From Clostridiales bacterium UBA5888 (GTDB lineage: Bacteria; Bacillota; Clostridia; Oscillospirales; Oscillospiraceae), in the NCBI GenBank assembly GCA_002431965.1, contig DJEW01000028.1, positions 17,188-47,627 on the forward strand: 30,440 bases of DNA, written 5' to 3'. The first letter of the stretch is position 1; the number at the start of each line of letters is the position of its first letter. The translations under genes were made by a program, and so were the position numbers. Below the pieces are notes generated by a model. The model worked only from the letters and a program-made list of their open reading frames with translations. It searched no databases and was not told where the DNA came from. Shown here one piece after another: positions 14,426 to 23,122 of this stretch.

Positions 14426-16183
14426 TCATGCCAGCTCCGCCGCGCTCAGCTGCGACGTTGCGATCTCCTGATACACGCGGCAGGTGCGCATGAGCTCATC
14501 ATGCGTGCCGATGCCGACAGCCTCGCCCCGGTCAAGTACGATTATCTCATCCGCGTGGCGGATGCTGCTTATCCGCTGGGCGACGATCACTTTCGTTGTA
14601 TCCGCGAAACGGCGCGAAAGCTCGCCGCGCAGCATGGCGTCCGTTTTATAGTCCAGCGCGGAGAAGGAGTCGTCAAACACCAGTATCTCCGCTTCTCTGG
14701 CGAGCGCGCGGGCGATGGCAAGGCGCTGCTTCTGTCCGCCGGAGACGTTGCGCCCCAGCTGGGCGATGCGGTAATCCGTTCCGTCCGGCAGTTTGTCCAC
14801 AAATTCCTTTGCCTGCGCCGCCTCTATGGCATCATCGGCGCTCTCCTTTGTCCAGCCTGCCGCGCTCTCGCCGAAGAGAACGTTGTCCTCAATGCTGCCG
14901 GAGAAGAGCACAGCCTTCTGCGTGACGTAGCCAAGGCGGTCATAGAGCGCATCGGGCGCGTAGTCGCGCACGTCCACGCCGTCTATGAGCACCGTGCCCT
15001 CCGTCGCGTCATAAAAGCGCGCTATAAGCCCCACAAGCGTGGACTTGCCGGAGCCTGTCGCACCGATGACGGCGAGGGTCTTTCCGCGTTCAAGCCTGAA
15101 GGATATATGGCTGAGCTGGTTTTCCGGCGAGCCGGGATATGCAAACGATACATCTCGAAACTCCACAGTGCCAGTCTCCGGTGCGGTCGTGACCGTGCCG
15201 GGGACAAGATCGTTAACGCTGTCGAGCACCTCGTTTATACGCTCGGCAGAGACCTGCGCCGAGGGCAGCATCATGAATATCATGACCATCATCATAAACG
15301 ACATGACGACATACGTGGCGTATGTGCTGAACACGACAACATTTGAGAACATGTTCAGCCGCGCCGCCGCATCCGCTGCCGGGATGTCGTTTATAAGCGC
15401 CGCGCCCAGCCAGTATATAACAAGGGCAAGGGCGTTCATGCACAGACCCATCATCGGCTGAATGAGCGCCATAAGGCGCTGGTTTTTAAGCTGGATGTTC
15501 ATCATCCCGGTGCTGGGCTTATCGAACTTTGCGTTCTGATAGTCCTCGGCGTTGAAGGCGTGGACAACGTTTATCCCCGTGAGGTTTTCACGTGCAATAC
15601 GATTGAGCTTATCGGTGAGGCGCTGCACAAGGCGAAAGCGCGGCAGCACAACGAGCATGACGGCAAGGATGAGCGCGCATATTGCAACGACAAACCCCGC
15701 CGTGACCATTGACAGCTCCCAGCTCTTGCCGAGGATCTTTATGACCGCCCACACCGCCATTATCGGGGATTTTATCAGCATCTGAAGCCCCATTGCAACG
15801 ATCATCTGAAGCTGCGTGATGTCATTTGTGGTGCGGGTGATAAGACTCGGGACTGGTATCTGCCCCAGCTCGCGGTGCGAAAAATCAATGACCTTGTCAA
15901 AGACGCATTTGCGCACGGTGAAGCTGAACCCCGCGGCGGTCTTCGCCGCGAGATAGCCGCACACAACGGCAAGCACCGCGCTTGCCAGCGCGCAGGCAAG
16001 CATCTGCCCGCCTATTTTCATTATCTCCGCCGTGGCGCTGCCCGGCGTATTCAGGAGCTTTGTCAGGCTCGTCATATAATCGGGCAGGGCAAGGTCAAAG
16101 TATATCTGCCCCAGAATGAGCAGCGCGCACAGCGCCGCCATGATAATCTCCCTGCGGCGCATTCTTTTCAGAAGTTTCAGCAT
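14426..16183 (-). CDS. ABC exporter half-transporter, degenerate ATP site subunit
   Basis: The 585-residue protein has an exporter membrane domain (about 15-325) and an ATPase with Walker A GATGSGKST, Q-loop YVTQKAVLFSG and signature NVSGGQKQR. The Walker B motif reads ILVFDDSFSALD, with aspartate where the catalytic glutamate belongs. The switch loop reads VIVAQRISSI, with glutamine in place of histidine. Both changes are known in the non-hydrolysing subunit of heterodimeric exporters. It is first in the operon, with GAGG before the ATG. No efflux regulator adjoins it. Confidence 0.9.
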   Translation of the reverse strand: MLKLLKRMRRREIIMAALCALLILGQIYFDLALPDYMTSLTKLLNTPGSATAEIMKIGGQMLACALASAVLAVVCGYLAAKTAAGFSFTVRKCVFDKVIDFSHRELGQIPVPSLITRTTNDITQLQMIVAMGLQMLIKSPIMAVWAVIKILGKSWELSMVTAGFVVAICALILAVMLVVLPRFRLVQRLTDKLNRIARENLTGINVVHAFNAEDYQNAKFDKPSTGMMNIQLKNQRLMALIQPMMGLCMNALALVIYWLGAALINDIPAADAAARLNMFSNVVVFSTYATYVVMSFMMMVMIFMMLPSAQVSAERINEVLDSVNDLVPGTVTTAPETGTVEFRDVSFAYPGSPENQLSHISFRLERGKTLAVIGATGSGKSTLVGLIARFYDATEGTVLIDGVDVRDYAPDALYDRLGYVTQKAVLFSGSIEDNVLFGESAAGWTKESADDAIEAAQAKEFVDKLPDGTDYRIAQLGRNVSGGQKQRLAIARALAREAEILVFDDSFSALDYKTDAMLRGELSRRFADTTKVIVAQRISSIRHADEIIVLDRGEAVGIGTHDELMRTCRVYQEIATSQLSAAELA

Positions 16184-16220
16184 AAATGTTGTTCCTCACC
16201 AATTCAATAAATGTTTATTA

Positions 16221-16250
16221 TATATAATATTACGCATATGCTTTTGTGAA
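16221..16250 (-). promoter_or_regulatory. Probable promoter of the ABC exporter operon
   Basis: The minus strand has TTCACA (16245-16250), an 18-base spacer and TATATA (16221-16226). The -10 lies in an AT palindrome, TATTATATATAATA (16216-16229). TTGTGAA repeats nearby (16244-16250 and 16264-16270) could bind a regulator. Confidence 0.4.
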
Positions 16251-16297
16251 ATCTACACACTTTTTGTGAACGTATGGTATATTGCCGCAAGCTGTGC

Positions 16298-16303
16298 TAT
16301 AAT
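16298..16303 (+). promoter_or_regulatory. Probable -10 of the MFS-GH2 operon
   Basis: A consensus TATAAT lies 30 bases before the MFS start codon. The -35 is weak (TGGTAT at 16275-16280, 17-base spacing), which suggests activator-dependent transcription. Confidence 0.4.
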
Positions 16304-16332
16304 GCAGTCATTCCTTTTTTGAGGTGAGACCA

Positions 16333-17616
16333 ATGAAAAAAATCTCCGCACGGCTGTGGCTGACGCTGATAATCATCGGGCTTGTCGGTCAGTTCGCCTG
16401 GACGATAGAGAACATGTACTTCAACGTGTTTCTCTATAACACCATCTCCACTGACCCCGGCTACATCTCCGCGATGGTCGGATGGAGCGCCGCCGCAGCG
16501 ACGCTCACAACGCTTCTGATGGGCGCTCTCTCCGACCGCGTGGGCAAGCGCAAGGTCTTCATCTGCGCAGGGTACATACTCTGGGGGCTATCCACGGCGG
16601 CGTTCGGGCTCATCACGGTGGATAACGCCGCAAAGCTTTTCCCCGCGCATGCCGTCGCCGCCGCCGCGGCGATGGTGGTCATTCTCGACTGCGTGATGAC
16701 GTTCTTCGGCTCAACGGCGAACGATGCGGCGTTCAACGCCTATATCACGGACGCCGTGGACAATGAAAACCGCGGCAGGACGGAGTCCGTGCTCGCGGTG
16801 CTGCCGCTTTTGTCAATGCTCGTCATCTTCGGCGCGTTTGACGGCATGACCCAGCGCGGCGAGTGGCAGCGGTTTTTCGCCATTTTCGGCGCGCTCGTGA
16901 CGTTCGCGGGCATTGCGGGCATCTTTCTTATAAAAGAACCGGCGCTCCAGCCCCGGCATGAGCCGTATCTGAAAAACCTCGCATACGGTCTCCGCCCGGA
17001 TGTGGCGCGCAAAAACCCCGCGCTGTATCTCTCCTTTGCGGCTTTCTGCGTGTTTTCCGTGGCAGTGCAGGTGTTCTTCCCATATCTCATAATCTACATT
17101 CAGAATTACCTCAAGATCGACGGATACGCCGTTGTGCTGGGCGTGGTGCTGATAACCGCGTCCGTGGTGAGCGTGGCGCTTGGCAAGGTCATCGACCGCG
17201 TGGGCAAGCTGCGCTTTGTGCTGCCCGCAGCGGGCGTGATGCTCGCGGGGCTTGTCGGGATGTTCTTTGTGCGCGGAATGCTCGGCGTTATCATCGCCGG
17301 GTGCGTGATGATGAGCGGATACATGCTCGTGACGGCTGCGCTCTCCGGCGTGATACGCGACAGCACGCCGCGCGATAAGGTCGGTCATTTTCAGGGCATA
17401 CGCATGATATTCGGCGTGCTTTTGCCGATGATCATCGGTCCTGCGATAGGCGCGGCTGTCATCCGCGGCTCGGACAGCACGTATGTTGAGCTGGGCGTTG
17501 TGAAGACCGTGCCCACGCCCGGCATCTTCCTTGCCGCGGCGGTGGTGCTGGTGATGATCATCCCATTCGTACAGGCGCTGAAAAAGCACGCTGAAAAGGA
17601 GGCTGACGCAAAATGA
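16333..17616 (+). CDS. MFS transporter, probable glycoside uptake
   Basis: The predicted 427-residue protein has about twelve membrane helices. The loop after TM2 reads GALSDRVGKRKVF, a good match to the MFS motif GxxxDRxGRR, and KVIDRVGKLRF repeats it in the second half. The start is the ATG five bases after GAGGTGAG. The stop overlaps the start of a GH2 glycosidase (ATGA), so the two are translated together and the transporter probably imports the glycoside that the enzyme cleaves. The N-terminal sequence resembles GPH/SLC45-like sugar carriers, but the substrate is not certain. Confidence 0.85.
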   Translation: MKKISARLWLTLIIIGLVGQFAWTIENMYFNVFLYNTISTDPGYISAMVGWSAAAATLTTLLMGALSDRVGKRKVFICAGYILWGLSTAAFGLITVDNAAKLFPAHAVAAAAAMVVILDCVMTFFGSTANDAAFNAYITDAVDNENRGRTESVLAVLPLLSMLVIFGAFDGMTQRGEWQRFFAIFGALVTFAGIAGIFLIKEPALQPRHEPYLKNLAYGLRPDVARKNPALYLSFAAFCVFSVAVQVFFPYLIIYIQNYLKIDGYAVVLGVVLITASVVSVALGKVIDRVGKLRFVLPAAGVMLAGLVGMFFVRGMLGVIIAGCVMMSGYMLVTAALSGVIRDSTPRDKVGHFQGIRMIFGVLLPMIIGPAIGAAVIRGSDSTYVELGVVKTVPTPGIFLAAAVVLVMIIPFVQALKKHAEKEADAK

Positions 17617-19334
17617 CCATGCTGACCCGCTGGGGCAGGGCGCTCGACGCGAGCGCGGTTCTGCCGGAATACCCGCGCCCGCAGCTTGTGCGCGAGGACT
17701 ACATAAATCTCAACGGCTATTGGGACTATGCCATCACGCGCAGCGCTGACGAGCCGCGCGAATACGACGGGAAAATACTTGTCCCTTTCTCGCCGGAAGC
17801 GCCGCTCTCCGGCGTGGGGCGGACGCTCCTGCCCGATGAAACGCTGTGGTATCGCCGCGCGATACCCGGGGAAAAGCGCGAGGGTGAGCGGCTGCTTGTG
17901 CACTTCGGCGCGGTGGATCAGGAGGCTGAGGTTTACATAAATTCCGAGTCCGTTGCCTCTCACCGCGGCGGATACACGGCTTTCACGGTTGACATAACTG
18001 ATTTTCTTGCCGACGGAGAAAATATTCTGACCGTGCGCGTCAGGGACGCGACGGACACGAACGAATATACGCGCGGCAAACAGCGCACAAAGCGCGGCGG
18101 CATATGGTACACTCCCCAGAGCGGAATATGGCAGACGGTGTGGATGGAGCATGTGCCGGAGGAATACATTACGGCGCTGCGGATAACGCCGGATGTGCCG
18201 GCATCGTGCGTGCATATCGAGGTGCAGTCGTCTGCTGACGCGCCGTGCGCCGTGGTTTTCGCAGGGCAGCGGCACGAGGGCAGGACGAATGCGGAATTAA
18301 CCGTGCCCATCGAGTCTCCCGTGCTGTGGTCGCCTGAGAATCCGAAGCTCTATGATTTCTCGGCGGAGCTGGGGAGCGACAGGGTGCAAAGCTATTTTGC
18401 GATGCGCTCCGCCGCCGCGGGGCACGACGCGCTCGGTCGCCCCTGTCTCATGCTCAACGGCAGACCGTATTTCCACTCCGGCGTGCTCGATCAGGGCTAC
18501 TGGCCGGACGGGCTGTACACCGCGCCGAGCGACGAGGCAATGGTGTACGACATCCAGCTCATGCGTGACATGGGCTTCAACATGCTCAGAAAGCACATAA
18601 AGATAGAGCCCATGCGCTGGTACTACCACTGCGACCGTCTCGGCATGCTGGTGTGGCAGGACATGATAAACGGCGGGGGCGAGTATAACCTTTTCACGAT
18701 CTCCGCCCCGCTCATCACGCGCCGCCACAAGCGCGACAATGATTACAAGCGCTTTGCACGCACAGACGCGGACGGACGCGCACAGTATTATGAGGAGCTT
18801 GACGCGATGCTGCGGCAGCTCTACTCCTGCCCATGCATCGTGATGTGGGTGCCGTTCAACGAGGGCTGGGGGCAGTTCGATTCCGCCGAGGCGGTGCGGC
18901 GCATACGCGCCGTTGACCGGACGCGCACCATAGACCACGCCAGCGGCTGGCACGATCAGGGCATATCCGACGTGAAGAGCCTGCACGTTTATTTCTACCC
19001 CTACCGCTTTGCGCCGGACAAACTCGGGCGCGCTGTGGTGCTGTCGGAATTCGGCGGGTACAAGCTGCCGGTCGCAGGGCACACGTGGAACGACGCGAAT
19101 TTCGGTTACAGGGGATATAAAACGCGCGAGGCGCTTGGCGCGGCATACGCGCGTCTCTATGAGCGCGAGATAGTTCCGGCGCGCGAAAAGGGTCTTGCCG
19201 CAAGCGTTTATACCCAGCTGAGCGACGTCGAGGACGAGGTGAACGGCTTTGTCACCTATGACCGCGAGTGCGTTAAATTCGACGCCGCAGCGGTGCGCGC
19301 CATAAACGAGCGGCTCATACACGGCGAGAGCTGA
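17613..19334 (+). CDS. Glycoside hydrolase family 2 (beta-galactosidase/glucuronidase type)
   Basis: The 573-residue cytoplasmic enzyme has a jelly-roll sugar-binding domain (about 20-190, LNGYWDYAI, LLVHFGAVDQEAEVYIN), a short Ig-like middle and a TIM barrel from about 285. The acid/base glutamate is E417 in PFNEGWG and the likely nucleophile is E479 in VLSEFGGY. It lacks the extra C-terminal domains of large beta-galactosidases. There is no signal peptide, so it acts on imported oligosaccharides or glycosides, consistent with the co-translated MFS gene. Galactoside, glucuronide or mannoside specificity is open. No separate strong ribosome site is visible, which agrees with coupling. Confidence 0.9.
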   Translation: MTMLTRWGRALDASAVLPEYPRPQLVREDYINLNGYWDYAITRSADEPREYDGKILVPFSPEAPLSGVGRTLLPDETLWYRRAIPGEKREGERLLVHFGAVDQEAEVYINSESVASHRGGYTAFTVDITDFLADGENILTVRVRDATDTNEYTRGKQRTKRGGIWYTPQSGIWQTVWMEHVPEEYITALRITPDVPASCVHIEVQSSADAPCAVVFAGQRHEGRTNAELTVPIESPVLWSPENPKLYDFSAELGSDRVQSYFAMRSAAAGHDALGRPCLMLNGRPYFHSGVLDQGYWPDGLYTAPSDEAMVYDIQLMRDMGFNMLRKHIKIEPMRWYYHCDRLGMLVWQDMINGGGEYNLFTISAPLITRRHKRDNDYKRFARTDADGRAQYYEELDAMLRQLYSCPCIVMWVPFNEGWGQFDSAEAVRRIRAVDRTRTIDHASGWHDQGISDVKSLHVYFYPYRFAPDKLGRAVVLSEFGGYKLPVAGHTWNDANFGYRGYKTREALGAAYARLYEREIVPAREKGLAASVYTQLSDVEDEVNGFVTYDRECVKFDAAAVRAINERLIHGES

Positions 19335-19353
19335 ACATACTTTGCATGTGCAT

Positions 19354-19386
19354 AAAAACAGCGCGCGGGACGATGACCCGCGCGCT
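19354..19386 (-). terminator. Intrinsic terminator of glyS-nadE
   Basis: AGCGCGCGGG pairs with CCCGCGCGCT around a seven-base loop. The T-run (TTTTT at 19354-19358) is on the minus strand, so it serves nadE. The convergent GH2 gene may share the stem without a T-run. Confidence 0.8.
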
Positions 19387-19406
19387 GATGCGTAATGCGT
19401 ATTCAA

Positions 19407-21308
19407 TTATCCGATAACGCGCTTTTCAAGCGCGTCCACATCGGCGAGAAAGAGCGCCGCTTCGGCGTCGGAAGGGATGAGGAAGCCCGTGCGCGGCGAG
19501 ACCGTGAAGCTGTCCACCGCCGGTCCGTCCATAAGGCAGGAGCGCTTGAACTGCTGGCTGAAATAGCGGCGGCAGTAGCTCCTGAGCCAACGGACGAGCT
19601 CTTCATCCGTGAATTCCCCGCCATAGGCAAGCTTCGCCAGGCGGAACGTCTTGGACGGGGTGAAGCCGCAGATCATGATCTTGTGCGTGAAGAAATCCTG
19701 CAAAGAGTACGACCCGACGGAGTCCTCGCTCTTCTGCTCTATCTGATCGTCGTGGATGGGCAGCAGCTCCGGCGTGACCGGGCAGTCCAGCACATCCCAC
19801 AACGACGCGGCGAGCACGGCGTTTTCCGTTGTCTGCGCGATGTAGCGGACGTTCGCGCGCACCTGGGTCTTTGTGAGACCGAGGTTAACGTCGTAGTTAC
19901 TGGTATGGTCGCCGTTGAAGGTGCACCAGCCGTCCACAAACTCGCTCAGATCCTCCGTGCCGACGTCAAGCCCATTGACTTTGTTTGCAATATCGAGCAG
20001 CACCTGCGTGCGCTCGCGCGCCTGCGCGTTCTCGAAGGCGATGGAATAATCGTCGTGCGCGTGCCCGATGTCGTCGAAGTGCTGATACACGGACTTGCCG
20101 ATGTCGATGACGCGCACCTCTGCGCCCATCTGCTCGGCAACGATCACGGCGTTGGACTTTGTGCGTGACGATGTGCCGAAGCACGGCATTGTGCAGGCAA
20201 TGACGTTCGCCGCCGGAAGCCCCATGCGTTTGACCGCCATCGCGCTCACAATCACAGCGAGTGTGGAGTCAACGCCGCCGGAAATGCCGACAACACAGTG
20301 ATCCAGATGCGCATACTCCATGCGCTTTACAAGACCGGACACCTGAATGTCCAGCATGCGTTCGCAGTACTCCGGCACATCCTCGGGGCGCGCGGGCAGA
20401 TGCGGATGTTTGGCGTATGTGCGCGTGAGCGCCGTTTCCGTCAGCGCGCCGCCCCATGGGGCGATGCACATATCCTCGTCCGGTTCATCAAAGCCGCCGA
20501 GACGGCGGCGGAGGTTGAGAAGATAGTCCACATCAAGCTCCGTGACCGCCATGCTGTCGCTGCGCTCATCCTCGGCAAGGATGACGCCGTCTTCGGCGGC
20601 AAGGCAGAGACCGGAATAGACATTGTCCGTGGTGCTCTCGCCCTTGCCGGGCGCGGCGAGCACCACGCCGCATGCAAGATGCTTTGACTGGTAGCGCGCT
20701 GCAAGGCGCGCATCGTCCGTGGAGGATACCGTGGCGGGAAAAGACGCCATCTGCGCAATGACGGTCGCGCCCTCGGCGGCGTAGTATTCCGCCGGGGAGC
20801 AGAGCGCGCCGATGTCCGCGCCAAGCTCCACCGCAACGGAGAGTCCGCGCAGCTTTTCATGCGTGAAGAGGACATTTGGGGCAAGCTCAGTCTCCAGCGC
20901 GCCGACACGCACGGCGTCGCCCTCGCCTGTGTAAGCGGCAAAGCGGCTTCCCGCGACATTCTCACGCGGCACAAGCGCCAGCACCTCGCCGGAGTAAACG
21001 GCGGCGGCACAGCTCAGAAGCCGGCTGCCGCAGGCATAAGGCAGCCCAACGAAAACGAGCATATCCAGCCCCTCAGACGCTTTCACGACCTCCTCCAGCG
21101 CTGCCGCCGCCCCGTCCAGGAGCACCCTGTGCCCGACAAGGTCATAGCACGAGCAGCCGGTGAGCGTAAGCTCCGGGAAGACGAGCACCTTCACGCCCGC
21201 CTTGTCCGCCGCCTTCATGCACTCGATAACGCGCGCGGCGTTATAGTGCGTGTCCGCGACCTTTATGACCGGGGAGGCCGCCGCGACCTTAACAAATCCG
21301 TCTTTCAT
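19407..21308 (-). CDS. nadE: NAD+ synthase with an apparently inactive glutaminase domain
   Basis: The 633-residue protein has the two-domain layout of glutamine-dependent NAD+ synthetase. An N-terminal nitrilase-like domain (about 1-270) precedes an ATP-pyrophosphatase synthetase domain with the P-loop SGGVDST. The synthetase amidates deamido-NAD+ in the last step of NAD synthesis. In the nitrilase domain Glu46 (FPELTLTG) is kept. The segment that normally reads like FYEKR and carries the catalytic lysine is replaced by FAAYTGEG (about 123-130). The position of the catalytic cysteine (family motif like EICED) reads ELGAD, with glycine at 163. The protein therefore probably uses free ammonia. 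It lies 30 bases downstream of glyS with a weak ribosome site. Length is full and there is no frameshift. Confidence 0.92.
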   Translation of the reverse strand: MKDGFVKVAAASPVIKVADTHYNAARVIECMKAADKAGVKVLVFPELTLTGCSCYDLVGHRVLLDGAAAALEEVVKASEGLDMLVFVGLPYACGSRLLSCAAAVYSGEVLALVPRENVAGSRFAAYTGEGDAVRVGALETELAPNVLFTHEKLRGLSVAVELGADIGALCSPAEYYAAEGATVIAQMASFPATVSSTDDARLAARYQSKHLACGVVLAAPGKGESTTDNVYSGLCLAAEDGVILAEDERSDSMAVTELDVDYLLNLRRRLGGFDEPDEDMCIAPWGGALTETALTRTYAKHPHLPARPEDVPEYCERMLDIQVSGLVKRMEYAHLDHCVVGISGGVDSTLAVIVSAMAVKRMGLPAANVIACTMPCFGTSSRTKSNAVIVAEQMGAEVRVIDIGKSVYQHFDDIGHAHDDYSIAFENAQARERTQVLLDIANKVNGLDVGTEDLSEFVDGWCTFNGDHTSNYDVNLGLTKTQVRANVRYIAQTTENAVLAASLWDVLDCPVTPELLPIHDDQIEQKSEDSVGSYSLQDFFTHKIMICGFTPSKTFRLAKLAYGGEFTDEELVRWLRSYCRRYFSQQFKRSCLMDGPAVDSFTVSPRTGFLIPSDAEAALFLADVDALEKRVIG

Positions 21309-21338
21309 TGTCTGTTCCAGCCTCTATTCTCTATAAAA

Positions 21339-22775
21339 TCAGAACTTTATACGCTCAGAAATATAATCCTTGACTTCGGAAATCGGGATGCGCACCTGCG
21401 TCATGCTGTCGCGCTCGCGCACGGTGACGCAGTGATCCGCCTCGTCGGTCTCCGTGCCGACGGTGTTGAAGTCAAACGTGATGCAGTATGGCGTGCCGAT
21501 CTCGTCCTCGCGGCGATAACGCTTGCCGATAGAGCCGGTCTCGTCATAGTCGCACATGAATTCACGGCTCAGCTCCTCGTAAAGCTCAAGCGCGGGACCG
21601 GTGAGTATCTCCTTCTTGCTGAGCGGGAGGATCGCGCACTTGAACGGTGCGAGCGCGGGGTGCAGGTGCAGCACCGTGCGCACGTCGTCGTTGCCCTTCT
21701 TGTCCTGCCCGACGACCTCTTCATCGTAAGCGTCGCACAGCACGCTCAGCACGGTGCGCTCCACGCCGAGGGACGGCTCGATGACATAGGGGATGTAGTG
21801 CTCGTTCTTGTCCTGATCGTAGTAGGTCAGATCCTGTCCGGAGACGGTCTGGTGCTGGGTAAGGTCGTAATCCGTGCGGTCGGCAACACCCCAAAGCTCG
21901 CCCCAGCCGAACGGGAAGAGAAATTCAAAGTCCGTCGTCGCCTTGGAGTAGAAGCACAGCTCCTCGGGGTCATGGTCGCGCAGGCGGAGATTCTCGTCCC
22001 TGAGACCGATGGACAACAGGAAGTTGTGGCAGAACGTGCGCCAATAGTCGAACCACTCAAGATCGGTGCCCGGCTCGCAGAAGAATTCAAGCTCCATCTG
22101 CTCGAACTCGCGCACGCGGAAGATGAAGTTGCCCGGGGTTATCTCGTTGCGGAAGGACTTGCCTATCTGTCCGATGCCGAACGGCAGCTTGCGGCGCGTG
22201 GTGCGCTGGACGTTGACGAAGTTGGTGAAGATGCCTTGTGCGGTCTCCGGGCGGAGGTAAACGGTGTTTTTCGCATCTTCAGTCACGCCCTGAAACGTTT
22301 TGAACATAAGGTTGAACTGACGAATATCGGTGAAATTATGCTTGCCGCAGGTGGGGCAGGGTATATTGTGCTCCTCGATGAAATCCTTCATCTCGCTCTG
22401 GGAAAAGGCGTCAACGGGCTTGGGCAGCTCAAAGCCGGTTTCCGCGACCCAGTCCTCAATGAGCTTGTCCGCGCGGAAGCGCTCATGACACTCGCGGCAG
22501 TCCATCAGCGGATCGGAAAAGCCGCTGAGATGTCCCGATGCGACCCAGGTCTGTGGGTTCATGAGAATTGCCGCGTCCAGACCGACGTTGTAGCGGTTCT
22601 CCTGCACAAATTTCTTCCACCACGCGCGCTTGACGTTGTTTTTCAGCTCAACGCCGAGCGGACCGTAGTCCCAGGTGTTTGCAAGCCCGCCGTAGATCTC
22701 GCTGCCGGCGAAGATGAAGCCGCGGTTCTTGCACAGCGCCACGATTTTGTCCATTGTTTTGTCAGTGTTTTTCAT
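21339..22775 (-). CDS. glyS: Glycine--tRNA ligase, single-chain dimeric type
   Basis: The 478-residue class II enzyme charges tRNA-Gly. It opens with CKNRGFIFAGSEIYGG and WDYGPLGVELKNN, typical of the alpha2 type found in Firmicutes, archaea and eukaryotes. Later come ARG-type class II stretches (RPETAQGIFTNF, IGKSFRNEITP, EFEQMELEFF) and the motif 3 region (EPSLGVERTVL) followed by the anticodon-binding domain. A CxxC pair (CRECHERF, CPTCGKHNF) suggests a zinc-binding insertion. AAAGGATG lies before the ATG. It has a strong promoter, and I see no T-box antiterminator sequence in its short leader. Confidence 0.96.
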   Translation of the reverse strand: MKNTDKTMDKIVALCKNRGFIFAGSEIYGGLANTWDYGPLGVELKNNVKRAWWKKFVQENRYNVGLDAAILMNPQTWVASGHLSGFSDPLMDCRECHERFRADKLIEDWVAETGFELPKPVDAFSQSEMKDFIEEHNIPCPTCGKHNFTDIRQFNLMFKTFQGVTEDAKNTVYLRPETAQGIFTNFVNVQRTTRRKLPFGIGQIGKSFRNEITPGNFIFRVREFEQMELEFFCEPGTDLEWFDYWRTFCHNFLLSIGLRDENLRLRDHDPEELCFYSKATTDFEFLFPFGWGELWGVADRTDYDLTQHQTVSGQDLTYYDQDKNEHYIPYVIEPSLGVERTVLSVLCDAYDEEVVGQDKKGNDDVRTVLHLHPALAPFKCAILPLSKKEILTGPALELYEELSREFMCDYDETGSIGKRYRREDEIGTPYCITFDFNTVGTETDEADHCVTVRERDSMTQVRIPISEVKDYISERIKF

Positions 22776-22855
22776 ACTGCATCCTTTCCCGCGGCTGGCT
22801 GCCGCAGAGATAAATAATTTTGTCTTTAACTTCTTGACGTCTCCGACAAATTAGC

Positions 22856-22884
22856 AGTATAACAGATTTAACCGAATATATCAA
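22856..22884 (-). promoter_or_regulatory. Sigma-A promoter of glyS-nadE
   Basis: On the minus strand TTGATA (22879-22884), a 17-base spacer and TATACT (22856-22861) form a good promoter about 80 bases before glyS. A tandem ATTATCGTTT repeat lies just upstream. Confidence 0.75.
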
Positions 22885-22961
22885 CAATTATTATCGTTTA
22901 TTATCGTTTTAACAGGCGCGCCCCCGGCAGCAATCGCTGCTGTCCGAGGGCGCTTTGGGCG

Positions 22962-23075
22962 TCACTGCTGTTCTGCAATATATAAACTTACTTTAGATTG
23001 TATTAGTTTTGCCACTTCGGCAGCTGTTTTGTCGCCACTGAAGCAGTACTTACATTCCCGCCTTACAATTGCCAT
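22962..23075 (-). CDS. Possible small cysteine-containing protein (37 aa)
   Basis: An uninterrupted 37-codon reading frame encodes MAIVRRECKYCFSGDKTAAE followed by VAKLIQSKV and a short hydrophilic end. The CKYC pair is zinc-finger-like, and the rest forms a plausible helix. The stop is followed by an imperfect GC-rich hairpin (about 22912-22957) without a clear T-run. The ribosome site is poor. Composition is closer to the AT-rich patch on its right than to glyS. It could be a remnant of a mobile element; I do not recognise a family. Confidence 0.35.
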   Translation of the reverse strand: MAIVRRECKYCFSGDKTAAEVAKLIQSKVSLYIAEQQ

Positions 23076-23122
23076 GACATTATCATCATACAGCGAAATA
23101 TTTTAGTAACGGAGTTTCTGAA

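Noticed and set aside
12427..14493. Long plus-strand open frame (688 codons) opposite the ABC exporter gene
   Set aside because: It mirrors a well-supported ABC transporter codon for codon, is rich in His/Arg/Gln as expected of a high-GC antisense frame and has no ribosome site.
20859..22817. Long plus-strand open frame (652 codons) opposite nadE and glyS
   Set aside because: It spans the junction of two clear minus-strand genes and has shadow-type composition without family motifs.
22776..22961. T-box riboswitch upstream of glyS
   Set aside because: The leader is only about 70-80 bases from a good promoter and no T-box core sequence is present.
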